Source: Mesotaenium endlicherianum | Lineage: Eukaryota; Streptophyta; Zygnematophyceae; Zygnematales; Mesotaeniaceae | NCBI GenBank assembly: GCA_009602735.1 | Contig: WELA01007584.1 | Span: 719,132 to 777,599 of the forward strand | Reading direction: 5' to 3' | DNA: 58,468 nucleotides | Shown: positions 1 through 9,677 of the stretch, piece after piece | How positions within the stretch are numbered: position 1 is the first letter of the stretch | Layout: every line of letters begins with the position of its first letter | The notes under the pieces: model-generated | Databases searched by the model: none | The model's input: the letters and a program-made list of their open reading frames with translations, nothing else | Told to the model about the DNA's origin: nothing | Program-made: the position numbers and the translations under genes

Positions 1-2281
1 AGATACTATTCATGAGTCCCATGAATGTAGCAGGTGCATTAGTCAATCCAAAAGGCATGACTGTGAACTCGAACAAACCATAGCGAGTTCTGAAAGCAAT
101 CTTCTGAACGTCTCCTTTCGCAATCCGTACCTGGTGATAGCCACTCCTCAAATCGATATTCGAGAAATACTTCGCCCCGACAAGCCTGTCAATCAACTCG
201 TCCACTCGTGGAAGTGGGTACCTGTTCTTGATGGTGACCTTGTTAAGAGCCCGGTAGTCGACACACATCCTCATAGTCCCATCCTTCTTCTTCACAAATA
301 AGACTGGCGCTGCAAGTGGAGACTCGCTAGGTCGGATAAATCACTTCTCCAACAACTCTGTCAGCTGCTTCTTCAACTCGTCCAACTCCGCAAACGATTG
401 ACGATAGGCGGGTCTCACTGGTGGCTTGCTCCCTGGTTCCAACTCGATCTTGTGCTCCATAGCTCTCTGTGGAGGTAATCCTGTAGGTAGCTCCTCAGGA
501 AATACGCTCTTGAACTCCTCCAACAGCGCCTTGATTTGGGCAGGCATCTCAGCAGGTTTCTTCTCTTGAGCAATTGGGCTCTGCTCCTTCTGAGCAAGGG
601 GATCAGACACCACTACTTGCTCCTCCGGCGATGTACATTCGCCCAGGCTGTTAGGATTCACACTTGCTCCTCTGATGACCTGGCCAGGGCCACCAAAACA
701 AGGTACATCTCCTTCACCTGATTTGCCCTGCATAGCTTCCTAACTTGCAGGCTCGACAGAAGACAATTACTTGTGGTCGTATCTACCTCCACCTGCTTCG
801 CTGTCTCCATTCGACCATCACGCCCTTGGACTTTCACTTGTTCTGTGCTCCAGTGCACTTGAGGGTTGGCTTTTCTCAGCCATGGTCGGCCCAATATCAC
901 CTCGTGGTGACCTAACTCTGCCTGCTCCATAACTTCAGTACTCTGGTGCCCCGCTACTTCCACATGAATAGCTTCCGTAGGTGCACCACACTTGAGTCTC
1001 TGCCCATTTGCCAAAATTGCCTCCTTAGGCTCATAATGCTTTTGCACAGGGATTTGCCACTCTCTCACCAGCTTCTTGTGAACAAAGTTTGCACTTGCGC
1101 CACTGTTGACCATACACCTCGCCTTGTTGCCGTCGACCACTCCTTCCACGATGATAGGCTTGTCAACATCTCGTCTTTCGCTTCTCGGCAGGCTCCTGGG
1201 GGTAACCTCCTTGTGAGTTCTCGTCTTCACGCCAGTAGACACCCCAGAACGACTTACTGGCGTCCTCCATTTCCCTGCTGTTGAGGTTGCTTTGCCTTCA
1301 CATGACAGTCTCGAGCCAGATGTCCAAGCTTGCCACAATTATAGCAGGGTCCTCTCGACTTGAAGTTCTGCTGCCTGCGCTGGTTCTGAACAAGTCCCAA
1401 CTCCATAGGTACTGGACCTTGAACACTTGTGCTTGGCGCTTAAGATCCAAAGTGTTGATAACCTCCAAAGTTGTGGCTACCCCATTGCCTCTGACTATAC
1501 TCCACAGCGTCGACCCTTGTCGCCAATGCCATCATTTCTCCAAGACTGGTAGGGTCCTTGAGTGCCACTTCCTTGGCCACAGTTGGCTTAAGTCCCCTCT
1601 TGAACTTGTCCATCATCTCCGACTTGTGCATGGATGGACATTGAAGTACCAGCTCGTTGAAGCGCGAAACATACTCCTGAACGCTTCCTCGCTGACGAAG
1701 GCGCACCAATAGATCTCGAGCGGTAGCCTCGGGTGCAATAGGTTGAACTTGCCTCTCCAAGCGTTCAAATAGCTGATCAACAGTAGCAGGAACCCCAGAC
1801 AGCTTCTCTTCTCATTCATACCAAGCTCCAGCACTCTTCTGCAGCAAAATTATGACAAAGGCGACTTGCCTGTCGGGCGTGAGCGTAGAATACTCCATAA
1901 ACTTTTTCACTCAGAAAATCCATTGATGAACAGGCGGCAATCCACGCTCTCCTGTATAAACTTCATGCTTAGGCGCACGCACTCCCGATGCGGGTGGAAT
2001 AACTGGTTGCACCACTGGGCTAACATGAATTGGTGGTACAACAGGTGCAGGTGCCGAACTCGTCGAAGCGGCATTCCCAACAACAACTCGCACCATTCTC
2101 TCCACCTCCTGGCGCATATTTTGTTGAAACTGTGTGTAGACTTCTCCTCCAATTGCGTTTGCCATCTGCCTCAACATCGCCTGCATCTCTTGTTGCTCCC
2201 TTGACAAAGGTGGTGCCTCTGCTCCACGCGCTCAACATGCTCGACATGTTCGCCTCCTCCAGTTGCCGACTGCGACTCCAT
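1..2281 (-). pseudogene. TE-C gag-pol remnant
   Basis: Reads from an ATG at 2281. A 1-nt frameshift near 2220 moves translation into the frame that carries the Gag body, and another break lies between about 1910 and 1830. A Retrotrans_gag-like segment (about 1830-1440, containing SVQEYVSRFNELVLQCP) is followed by a CCHC knuckle at about 1347-1306 (CYNCGKLGHLARDC). The protease-like region near 1150-1050 reads VNSGAS where an active aspartic protease has D-S/T-G-A. Reverse transcriptase starts near 480 and contains [17 protein letters not shown] and the start of the palm before leaving the window. A stop codon near 340 interrupts it. Similarity to Ty3/gypsy pol is clear; the breaks are seen directly. 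Confidence 0.85.
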
Positions 2282-2300
2282 AATATAATATGTAAACTAG

Positions 2301-2318
2301 CCCAACTCCGATACCAAA
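2301..2318 (-). other. TE-C primer-binding site (initiator tRNA-Met type)
   Basis: On the minus strand, TTTGGTATCGGAGTTGGG directly follows the LTR end. It contains TGGTATCRGAG, the usual complement of the 3' end of plant initiator tRNA-Met. Confidence 0.7.
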
Positions 2319-3066
2319 TGAAAGGGGCAGAGTGCCCTAGTGGAAGCGTAGTGACTCACAAGGAAAGGAACTAGTTGCAATCATACTAAGGAGTGCAGCG
2401 GCATATTGCTAAGAAAGCTTAGGAAAATTACTTGACATTTTGAGTGGGAGGAAACTGTTCAGAGATGGTTTAGGATGAAAGGCCTTGTCATTACAAACCC
2501 GTAGAAATTTACAGAAGTGAAAACTGATAAAAAACGAAGAAGTTATGCCTATTTATAATTTTCTGCCTAAGTGCTTCTTCCTAGGAGGAAACTACGGATT
2601 TTACCAAGTGTTTGTCAAATCGTCCCTTCCAGAATATTCGTGAGTAAGCCAGATCAGTCTAATCTGACGTGTCGGGCCGAATTGACGTCCACATACATGC
2701 ATCGACATTACTAGCATATTCTATCTTAGACGCGCTAGGCTAAATCGAAACTTCTAGGTAAATTGACCTAGTCGGCACTCCGCGTCAGCTGAACTTACGT
2801 GAAGATTCGAGTTCACACTAATGGGCCAGATCGCTCGACGCTGTCGGTCAATCTGACGGTCGCGCTCACCGCAAATTAAGGACAGTCGTCAACCGACCTC
2901 AAAACTAATCAAACTTCAGAATCCGTAACTCTCTTAATACTTGACCAAATTCAATGAACTTTAAGATTAAGATATCAAGATGACCAAAAAAATGCACTTT
3001 ACATTGATATACAAAACATACTTTTATGAAACTCAAAAATGCACTTTATAAACCTATGACCTTACA
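2319..3066 (-). repeat. TE-C 5' LTR (inverted in the window)
   Basis: On the plus strand it begins TGAAAGGGGC and ends CCTTACA, so it has TG...CA ends in either orientation. It lies between the primer-binding site and the TE-B sequence, 748 bp. The partner LTR is outside the window. Confidence 0.75.
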
Positions 3067-3343
3067 AAGAGGCTTCCAGGAGGATGCAAATTGTTGAATA
3101 CAATGGAGTTCATCGAAAGCTGGAACCAGAAGGAAGACAGAATGTTCTGTCTGCTGCTAAAAAAGGTACCTCCTCAACCTGAAAAAGTCGTTGAGAAAAA
3201 GGTAAGTCCTCCGGTGCACCCTACTGCTGCAAAAATTGTTGCTCAGTATACAGATGTTTTTAATATGCCTCTAGGACTGCCTCCTAAGAGGGAAATAGAT
3301 CATAAGATTGATTAATTACCTGGGAGTCAGCCACCTTGGCAAT
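3067..3343 (+). pseudogene. TE-B left fragment: pol between protease and RT
   Basis: Homologous to TE-A 6291-6568 (the linker between protease and reverse transcriptase), beginning exactly at the TE-C LTR boundary and ending exactly at the TE-A LTR boundary. It carries motifs such as [14 protein letters not shown] and [16 protein letters not shown], then a TAA stop where TE-A has a Leu codon. It continues at 12217 on the far side of TE-A. The last five bases, GCAAT (3339-3343), are the target duplication of TE-A. Confidence 0.9.
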
Positions 3344-4112
3344 TGTAATGAATCAGTATATTAGTAGATATAATATTCATTTAAATATAATAGTTAATTT
3401 AGTTCGACCTGCTGAACTTTAGTTAGTAGTCAGTCTGCTGACTTTAGTTAATAGTCAGTCTGTTGAACTTTAGTAATAATCAGTCTGCTGGACTTTACAT
3501 AATTATCAGTTTAATGACTCGGCCAAAAGCAGCAGGCTGAAGTCAACTTAAGTCAGCTTGCTGACACATTCTTTGACAGCCAGCTGACTTCCGTGCTCGG
3601 TAGCAGCGAACTGCCTTGATATGCATCTAAGTACCACCTGCTAGATGAATGGCCAGATGACATCCCCATGATGGATGGCTATTCGGGATGATGGGAGATG
3701 GCGGTGGATTTGGTTAACCGAGGTCCTACCAACGTGGTTAACTCCCGGGTAGGCGGTGCCATCGCACTGACCGTTGAACAGTAAACTCATTCCATGTACA
3801 TATGCTAGGCATTGCTCTCGAGTTCGGCATTCGGAAACGAGGCCAACTCTCTTGTACAGCTTACTGAGAGAGATCTGAATCCAAGGCGAGAAGCCATTGA
3901 TACGCACTGTCTTCTAACCTTGCTTATGTATGAGTTTACTGATTTGCATCATTGATGCTAGTTTACTCGCATTTGACTTACGAGTATTATTCCCTGCTAG
4001 TGTATTGTCCTTTGCCGTTTAACTAGTTAACGGAAATACCATAAAGATTACTTGCTGATATAAAGATCTTTATTAATTGTTAATCGCCTATTTGGTAAGT
4101 CGATTCATTTCA
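3344..4112 (+). repeat. TE-A 5' LTR
   Basis: Starts TGTAATGAAT, ends TTCATTTCA, 769 bp. It matches 11468-12211 almost base for base but has one additional unit of a roughly 25-bp internal repeat (AGTCAGTCTGCTGACTTTAG) near 3425-3450. The sequence GATATAAAGATC near 4060 could be a TATA-type element. Confidence 0.93.
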
Positions 4113-4113
4113 G

Positions 4114-4125
4114 TGGTATCGGAGC
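4114..4125 (+). other. TE-A primer-binding site (initiator tRNA-Met type)
   Basis: TGGTATCGGAGC begins one base after the LTR end. It matches the initiator-tRNA-Met priming site TGGTATCAGAGC of plant Ty3/gypsy elements with a single difference. Confidence 0.85.
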
Positions 4126-4146
4126 AGTTATCACAGTCTTCTTTGT

Positions 4147-5625
4147 ATGGTAAGGACAAGGTCTCAAACTAGCAACTCCCGAGACATGGAGAACCAGGAT
4201 AACGAGAATGTCGAAAACCAGGCGGAAAGCCATGTAGCGGGAAACCGTACCTATTCGGAAGCAGTAGCGGATACTGCAGCTAGGGAGGCAGCAGATGAGG
4301 CAGCTGCTATTGCCTCAGTCGCAGCTCAGCAAGCTGAGGAGGAGATAGCCAGACTAGAAGCTGAACAAGTAGCAAAGGCCGCTGAAGATATACAAAGGAG
4401 GGAAGGACAGCCAGCTGACGAGCGCACTGTTGAAGAACTTATGGCATCAAGGGCCAATGTTCTGAACCCACCTCCTGCCGTACAACTCAATGTACCCCTA
4501 GGTCAAATACGTGACCGGCTGAATGCGGCAGGAATTGCTGCTGCAGGAGCAAGAGGGATTGTTGAGGACACTACTCAGCGAGTAGATGCCAATGCTGCTG
4601 CTGCATTTGCTAATCTACCACCCCAAAATGTAGACTTGGGAGCATTGTTCGTTCAGATGCAGTCGCAAATGGCGACCATGTATCAGTCCCAGCAGGAGGA
4701 CAAAAGAATCATAATGTCCCTACTCCGGGACAGAGACCAACTGGGGTCTCACACCACTAGTGGTGGTGGCCGAGGGCCTAGTAAGCCCAAGCCGAAACCT
4801 CCCCAGGACTATGATCCTGAGGGAAACAGAAAATATTACCTGATCAAGTTTCTCGCGGATGTTGAGCAGTGGCTGGAGAACTACCCAGAACTGCAAGATT
4901 ACGAGAAGGTCAGGCACACCGGTGCGCTACTGAAAGGCAGTGCCGCAGACTGGTGGCTTTACTGGAAGGAAGAGCGTAAGGCTCGGCAACTCGGTGACCC
5001 TACGTGGGTAGAGTTTGTCGAGAAGTTGCATGAGAAGTTTGATGTCATCAACCAGCAGGAGAAAGCTATCTATGCGATGATCTCCCTGACACTGAAGCAG
5101 ACCACTTCAGTTGCTGAGTTTGCTCAAAAGTTCCAAGAGAACATGATGAAGCAGCCTGATTTGCCAGAACGGTATAGGATAGCATACTTCAGGTATGGCT
5201 TGAAATCCGAGGTCTCTGGTCATTTTGCTGAGAAAAAGTATGAGAAACTGGCTGACTTGATCCAGGATGCTGACGCCTGGGATCAGCAGCAGTTCAATCA
5301 CAAGCGCCAGAGTAACGCTTTGGTGTCTAAGATTGTCAAAAAGCCCCACGGTTCCTACAATGCAGTTGAAGGAGACCAGGCTGAGGATAATCAGGGTGAT
5401 GAATATGAGTATGAGTACAATGCTATTCAGTCTAGAGGTAGAGGTGGTCCCTCTCGAGGTGGCTATGGAAGGGGTGGTGGTAGGACTAAGCCGAGACCAG
5501 CCTCAGCAAAATCTACTTGCTACCATTGTCAGCAGAAAGGCCACTACAGAGAACAGTGTCCGGTCAAGCACCTGCCTAAGGTCGAGAGAAAAGACCAGCC
5601 TTTAAAAGACAGCAACAGTCAGTAA
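4147..5625 (+). CDS. gag: TE-A Gag polyprotein
   Basis: 492-residue structural protein of the virus-like particle. Residues about 40-95 are Ala/Glu-rich and likely coiled coil. Residues about 225-375 are a Retrotrans_gag-type capsid region ([22 protein letters not shown] and following). An Arg/Gly-rich stretch and one CCHC zinc knuckle, [14 protein letters not shown] (residues 458-471), bind RNA. The ATG lies 22 bp after the primer-binding site. The stop codon lies inside the stem of a hairpin just after a TTTAAAA slippery site, and pol continues in the -1 frame, so Gag is expected to be the major product and Gag-Pol the minor one. Confidence 0.93.
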   Translation: MVRTRSQTSNSRDMENQDNENVENQAESHVAGNRTYSEAVADTAAREAADEAAAIASVAAQQAEEEIARLEAEQVAKAAEDIQRREGQPADERTVEELMASRANVLNPPPAVQLNVPLGQIRDRLNAAGIAAAGARGIVEDTTQRVDANAAAAFANLPPQNVDLGALFVQMQSQMATMYQSQQEDKRIIMSLLRDRDQLGSHTTSGGGRGPSKPKPKPPQDYDPEGNRKYYLIKFLADVEQWLENYPELQDYEKVRHTGALLKGSAADWWLYWKEERKARQLGDPTWVEFVEKLHEKFDVINQQEKAIYAMISLTLKQTTSVAEFAQKFQENMMKQPDLPERYRIAYFRYGLKSEVSGHFAEKKYEKLADLIQDADAWDQQQFNHKRQSNALVSKIVKKPHGSYNAVEGDQAEDNQGDEYEYEYNAIQSRGRGGPSRGGYGRGGGRTKPRPASAKSTCYHCQQKGHYREQCPVKHLPKVERKDQPLKDSNSQ

Positions 5626-5642
5626 TCCAGTCTACTGACTGT
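5601..5642 (+). promoter_or_regulatory. Programmed -1 ribosomal frameshift signal (gag-pol)
   Basis: T TTA AAA at 5601-5607 is read in the gag frame as TTA AAA, and slips to TTT AAA in the pol frame. A 7-nt spacer (5608-5614) follows. Then comes a perfect 10-bp stem, ACAGTCAGTA (5615-5624) with TACTGACTGT (5633-5642), around an 8-nt loop. The gag stop (5623-5625) is at the top of the stem and the pol frame is open throughout. Slippery heptamer, spacing and hairpin all fit the standard -1 signal. This is seen in sequence; the efficiency is unknown. Confidence 0.85.
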
Positions 5643-8600
5643 GAGGATGCTAGAGATAGTGAGTCGTCACTAGCTGCCCTCGTAGCAGGTATTATGGGTC
5701 CTGCTGAACTGGATTCACTATGCATGCCTGACAACCAGATAAAGGAGACCATCAGCAATATAGACGTCCAGAGAGTGCACACTCTGGATGCTCTTGTTCC
5801 ACCTGATGTCCAACATTTCTTTGCTACGTCAGGAGAACAATGCGAAAGTCAGGAAAAGACAGTCCCCCCTATCCTACTGCATTGCATGATTGCAGGTAGG
5901 AAGGTGAGGGCATTTGTTGACGGAGGGGCGTCACATACTTTTATCCACAAGGACTTAGTTAAGCGGCTAAGGCTGCCTACTGTCACCCAAGGGAATAGAA
6001 AAATATTCCTTGGAGATGCCTCAAGTATCCCGGGAGGAGTTATAACCAAGCCTATTGAGGTCCAGTTAGGTTCTGGCATTGCAGTTCTAACTGAAACGCT
6101 TACATTTGAGGTACTCAACACTGGCTTTTATGATCTCGTGCTAGGCAGGTCCTGGCTTAATAGACATCAAGCTGAAGTGTGTTGGAGCAGAGGTACAGTT
6201 AAAGTGAGAGGAGCCAGTGATGGGCAGACTGACTTGGCACCCACCAGTGCTCTTCCTCTTGTCCTGTGTGGATGGCAAATGAAGGAAAAGAAGAGGCTTC
6301 CAGAAGGATGCAAGTTGCTGAATGCAATGGAGTTCGTCAAAAGCTGGAACCAGAAGGAAGACAGAATGTTCTGTCTGCTGCTAAGAGAGGTACCTCCTCA
6401 ACCTGAAGAAGTGGTTGAGAAAAAGGTACACCCTCCGGAACACCCTACTGCTGCAAACATTGTTGCTCAGTACACGGATGTGTTTAATATGCCTCCAGGA
6501 CTACCCCCTAAGCGGGAAGTAGATCATAGGATTGATTTATTACCTGGTAGCCAGCCACCCTGGCAACGCACGTATGGCTTGTCTTATTTGGAGAGTGAGG
6601 AGTTGAAAACACAGATTGCAGAGCTGGAGGAAAATGGTTACATTTCTCCCAGTAAATCACCGTACGGCGCACCTATCCTATTTGTTAAGAAAAAGGATGG
6701 CAGTATGCGGATGTGTGTGGATTACAGAGCCCTGAACAGAATTACAGTAAAGAACAAGTATGCTTTACCCAGAATCGAGGACTTGCTTGATACCCTGTCT
6801 GGCGCTAAGGTGTTCAGTAAGATAGATCTCAAGAGTGGTTATCATCAAATCAGAATTGCTGAGGGGGATGAACACAAGACTGCTTTCCGCACACGTTATG
6901 GACACTATGAGTTCAACGTGATGCCATTTGGACTGACTAATGCTCCTGCTACCTTTATGGGTGCTATGAATGACATTTTCAGACCTTATTTGGATAAGTT
7001 TGTGCAAGTTTTCCTGGATGATATTTTAATTTTCTCTAAAGATGAAGCTCAGCACACTGAACACTTAAAGAAAGTGCTGGACACTCTGCGGAAAAATCAC
7101 TTGTATGCTAAAATGAGCAAGTGTGATTTCTTTAAGGAAAGTATTGAATTCTTAGGCCACGTTGTCAGTAAAGAGGGCATCAGTGTGGATCCTAAGAAAG
7201 TCCAGACCATAAGGGACTGGCCAGTACCACAGTCTGTCTCTGAAGTTAGATCCTTCCTCGGGTTGGCTAACTACTATAGGAGATTTATTGAGAATTATTC
7301 CACAAAGGCCAGTAAACTGACTGACCTTACTAAGAAAGACATCGGGTATGTGTGGGGGGAAGAGCAGCAGGCTGCCTTCCAGACCCTTAAAGATGCCCTT
7401 TGTTCTGCCCCAGTGCTAGCCGTGTATGACCCCAGCAAACCGGTGCAGGTGGTTACTGATGCCTCTGATTTTGCCATGGGTGCTATTTTGTTGCAGCCTG
7501 CTGACAAAACCACAAAGGATGGTAAGGTACGGCAGGAGTGGCATCCTGTGTTGTATGAGTCTATGAAATTTAATCCAGCGGAGATTAATTACTCAGTGCA
7601 TGATAAAGAGCTGCTAGCTATCATTCATGTACTCAAACAGTGGAGAGCATACTTACATGGTAAAGCTTTTAAGGTGATTACAGATCATCTAGCTCTGACC
7701 CACTTTCAGAAGAAGTCCAAGCTGTCGAGGAGGGAGAACCGCTGGAGCCAGATGCTGGAGCAGTTCCAAGTCCAGATCGACTACAAACCAGGGAAGTTGA
7801 ATCCTGCTGATGCACTCTCTAGAAGACCTGACTTGCAAGAAAGGAACTTTAGTCAGCATGCTGTAGATAAAGTCCTGTGTGCACTCACTTCACTAAAGGT
7901 GAAAAAGTCCTTCCTTGAACAACTTAGGAAAGCCTACCTTTCTGACCCAACATTTGAGCCCAGCCCCACTACTGGTATGTGTCGTGCTACCGCACTCGGG
8001 TATAAGCTCAAGGGAGGGGTCTGGGTGACTGAAACCACTTCAGGCAGGCTGAAGCTGGTCATTCCTAATAATTTGGAAATAAGGTCTCTCTTACTGAGTC
8101 AAGCTCATGACAGTCTCCTGGGTGGACATTTGGGGCAGGCCAAAACTGTTGGCAAACTGGCAAAACATTATCATTGGGAGGGGTTACCCCGGGAGGTCTT
8201 GAAATATGTCAAGTCCTGTGACCAGTGTCAGAGAAATAAGTCTCGGCACACACCACCCGGAGGTCTCTTGCAACCGCTACCCATCCCAGCGGGACGCTGG
8301 GAAACTATATCCATGGACTGGGTGGTCTCACTACCAAGAACTGCCAACGGGCATGATTCAATACTGGTAGTCGTGGATAAACTGACAAAAATGGTCATTT
8401 TTATCCCCACAACTGTCAAAGTGACTGCACTCGAAACAGCGAGACAGTTTTACAACCATGTAGTATGCCAACATGGGCTCCCTTCTAATATCATCTCAGA
8501 CAGAGACTCAAAATTCACCTCTAAGTTCTGGAGAGCTTTAATGGGGTTAATGGGAGTCAAACAGCTGCTCAGCACAGCAAACCACCCTCAGACTGATGGG

Positions 8601-9410
8601 CAGACTGAAAGAACTAACCGAGTTCTGCAGGAGGTGCTGAGAGCATATATTAACCAAAAACAAGATAATTGGGATGACCTGTTGCCTCAAATTCAGTTTG
8701 CGGTCAACAGTGCGGTGCACGCGTCAACGGGCAAAACTCCTTTTGAACTCAGCCTGGGTAGAGTCCCTAAGTCTCCTCTAGATGTGCTAGGGGAATCTTT
8801 AACTCACCCTGAAGGGATTGACAACCCGGTCTCCCTCCAGTTAACTCAGGAGTTTGCTGACACCCTGTCAGAAGTCCAACGAAACTTGCACACGGCCCAA
8901 GAAAACCAACAAAAATACGCTAATCAACACCGTCGGGAACTGACATTTTCCAAGGGGGATTTAGTCAAACTGCATTCTCAGCACCTGTACCTCCCTGGTG
9001 TGGTCAAGAAAAAGCTTGGCCCTGTCTGGGTCGGTCCATATTCGGTGGTCCGTCGTGTCGGTCAGAATGCTTACAAACTGAACATGTCAGCTGAATACAA
9101 GGGGCACCCGGTCTTTAATGTCTCCTTCCTGGAACCGTACATCAAAGGTGATACACTGTTCACAGGTCGGTTCCCTGTCCAACCGGGACCGGTCCCCGCT
9201 GTCCGGGACGGCGACCCTGAGGAATATGAGGTCGATGAGATTTTAGACGCTCGCTCGGTCCGTCGATCGTCTAAATATGTCATGAAATACCTCATTCGAT
9301 GGAAGGGTTACGATGCCTCTGGGGACACTTGGGAGTTTAAGGACCACTTGACCAATGCCAAAGGGGCGTTGACACGGTTCCACCTTCGGGCCGCTGGAGT
9401 CCCTCCATAA
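5601..9410 (+). CDS. pol: TE-A Pol: protease, RT, RNase H, integrase, chromodomain
   Basis: Open from the frameshift site; the first ATG is at 5694 (1238 residues from there, used for numbering). Protease: FVDGGASH, catalytic Asp at about residue 76. Reverse transcriptase: [18 protein letters not shown] and the active site FLDDILIFS. RNase [12 protein letters not shown] and later VITDHLAL. Integrase: an HHCC zinc region ending SCDQCQRNK, then the catalytic core with [13 protein letters not shown] and [12 protein letters not shown] supplying D, D and E. A GPY-like motif ([11 protein letters not shown]) follows. The C-terminal 60 residues form a chromodomain ([24 protein letters not shown]) with Tyr and Trp cage positions, expected to direct integration to marked chromatin. 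No break is visible. Confidence 0.93.
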   Translation, partial: FKRQQQSVIQSTDCEDARDSESSLAALVAGIMGPAELDSLCMPDNQIKETISNIDVQRVHTLDALVPPDVQHFFATSGEQCESQEKTVPPILLHCMIAGRKVRAFVDGGASHTFIHKDLVKRLRLPTVTQGNRKIFLGDASSIPGGVITKPIEVQLGSGIAVLTETLTFEVLNTGFYDLVLGRSWLNRHQAEVCWSRGTVKVRGASDGQTDLAPTSALPLVLCGWQMKEKKRLPEGCKLLNAMEFVKSWNQKEDRMFCLLLREVPPQPEEVVEKKVHPPEHPTAANIVAQYTDVFNMPPGLPPKREVDHRIDLLPGSQPPWQRTYGLSYLESEELKTQIAELEENGYISPSKSPYGAPILFVKKKDGSMRMCVDYRALNRITVKNKYALPRIEDLLDTLSGAKVFSKIDLKSGYHQIRIAEGDEHKTAFRTRYGHYEFNVMPFGLTNAPATFMGAMNDIFRPYLDKFVQVFLDDILIFSKDEAQHTEHLKKVLDTLRKNHLYAKMSKCDFFKESIEFLGHVVSKEGISVDPKKVQTIRDWPVPQSVSEVRSFLGLANYYRRFIENYSTKASKLTDLTKKDIGYVWGEEQQAAFQTLKDALCSAPVLAVYDPSKPVQVVTDASDFAMGAILLQPADKTTKDGKVRQEWHPVLYESMKFNPAEINYSVHDKELLAIIHVLKQWRAYLHGKAFKVITDHLALTHFQKKSKLSRRENRWSQMLEQFQVQIDYKPGKLNPADALSRRPDLQERNFSQHAVDKVLCALTSLKVKKSFLEQLRKAYLSDPTFEPSPTTGMCRATALGYKLKGGVWVTETTSGRLKLVIPNNLEIRSLLLSQAHDSLLGGHLGQAKTVGKLAKHYHWEGLPREVLKYVKSCDQCQRNKSRHTPPGGLLQPLPIPAGRWETISMDWVVSLPRTANGHDSILVVVDKLTKMVIFIPTTVKVTALETARQFYNHVVCQHGLPSNIISDRDSKFTSKFWRALMGLMGVKQLLSTANHPQTDGQTERTNRVLQEVLRAYINQKQDNWDDLLPQIQFAVNSAVHASTGKTPFELSLGRVPKSPLDVLGESLTHPEGIDNPVSLQLTQEFADTLSEVQRNLHTAQENQQKYANQHRRELTFSKGDLVKLHSQHLYLPGVVKKKLGPVWVGPYSVVRRVGQNAYKLNMSAEYKGHPVFNVSFLEPYIKGDTLFTGRFPVQPGPVPAVRDGDPEEYEVDEILDARSVRRSSKYVMKYLIRWKGYDASGDTWEFKDHLTNAKGALTRFHLRAAGVPP

Positions 9411-9457
9411 CTGTCATTTCAGTTGACACGGGAAGGTGACAGGCGGTCCTGTCTCCA

Positions 9458-9476
9458 TTTAAGTTGGAGGGGAAAA
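9458..9476 (+). repeat. Internal polypurine-tract-like motif before ORF3 (TE-A)
   Basis: TTTAAGTTGGAGGGGAAAA lies 48 bp after the pol stop. It shares TTAAGTTGGAGGG with the real polypurine tract at the 3' LTR. TE-A and TE-B are alike up to this point and differ after it. Confidence 0.6.
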
Positions 9477-9573
9477 TATATGACAGTTAGTGAGCGAGAG
9501 CGATAAAAACACACTCATACGTTTATGTGTAGCGCATCGCAACTACGTCAACTTTTAGCAATCATCCTGTAAG

Positions 9574-9676
9574 GTAAACAGCAGCGAAGCCACTATACTA
9601 AATACTAACATACTTCCTGCAATCCCTATGACAAAGGTCCATATCCTACTAACTTGTGCCCTGGTTACATGTGCAG
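9574..9676 (+). other. Putative intron upstream of TE-A ORF3
   Basis: Donor-like AAG|GTAAAC at 9571-9579, a TACTAAC branch-point consensus near 9646 and acceptor GTGCAG| ending one base before the ORF3 ATG at 9678. The corresponding place in TE-B has CAG|GTATTG, CACTAAC and GAGCAG|GATGG although the bases between have diverged. No cDNA is available, so this is inference. Confidence 0.5.
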
Positions 9677-9677
9677 G

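Larger units (their letters stand above)
1..3066 (-). mobile_element. TE-C: Ty3/gypsy LTR retrotransposon, 5' part only
   Basis: Minus-strand element reading 5' LTR (3066-2319), primer-binding site, gag, CCHC zinc knuckle, protease and the start of reverse transcriptase, cut by the left window edge. Its outer boundary is exact: TE-B homology resumes at 3067 (aagaggcttcc) directly after the LTR end, so TE-C was inserted into TE-B. The 5-bp target duplication should be AAGAG, with the second copy left of the window. The coding region carries frameshifts, an in-frame stop near 340 and a changed protease active site, so this copy is dead. Its family differs from TE-A and TE-B in gag and LTR sequence. 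Confidence 0.85.

Noticed and set aside
3641..3907. 88-codon minus-strand ORF, repeated identically at 11741-12007
   Set aside because: It lies in the two LTRs of TE-A, so the duplication is the LTR itself; no start context or family similarity.
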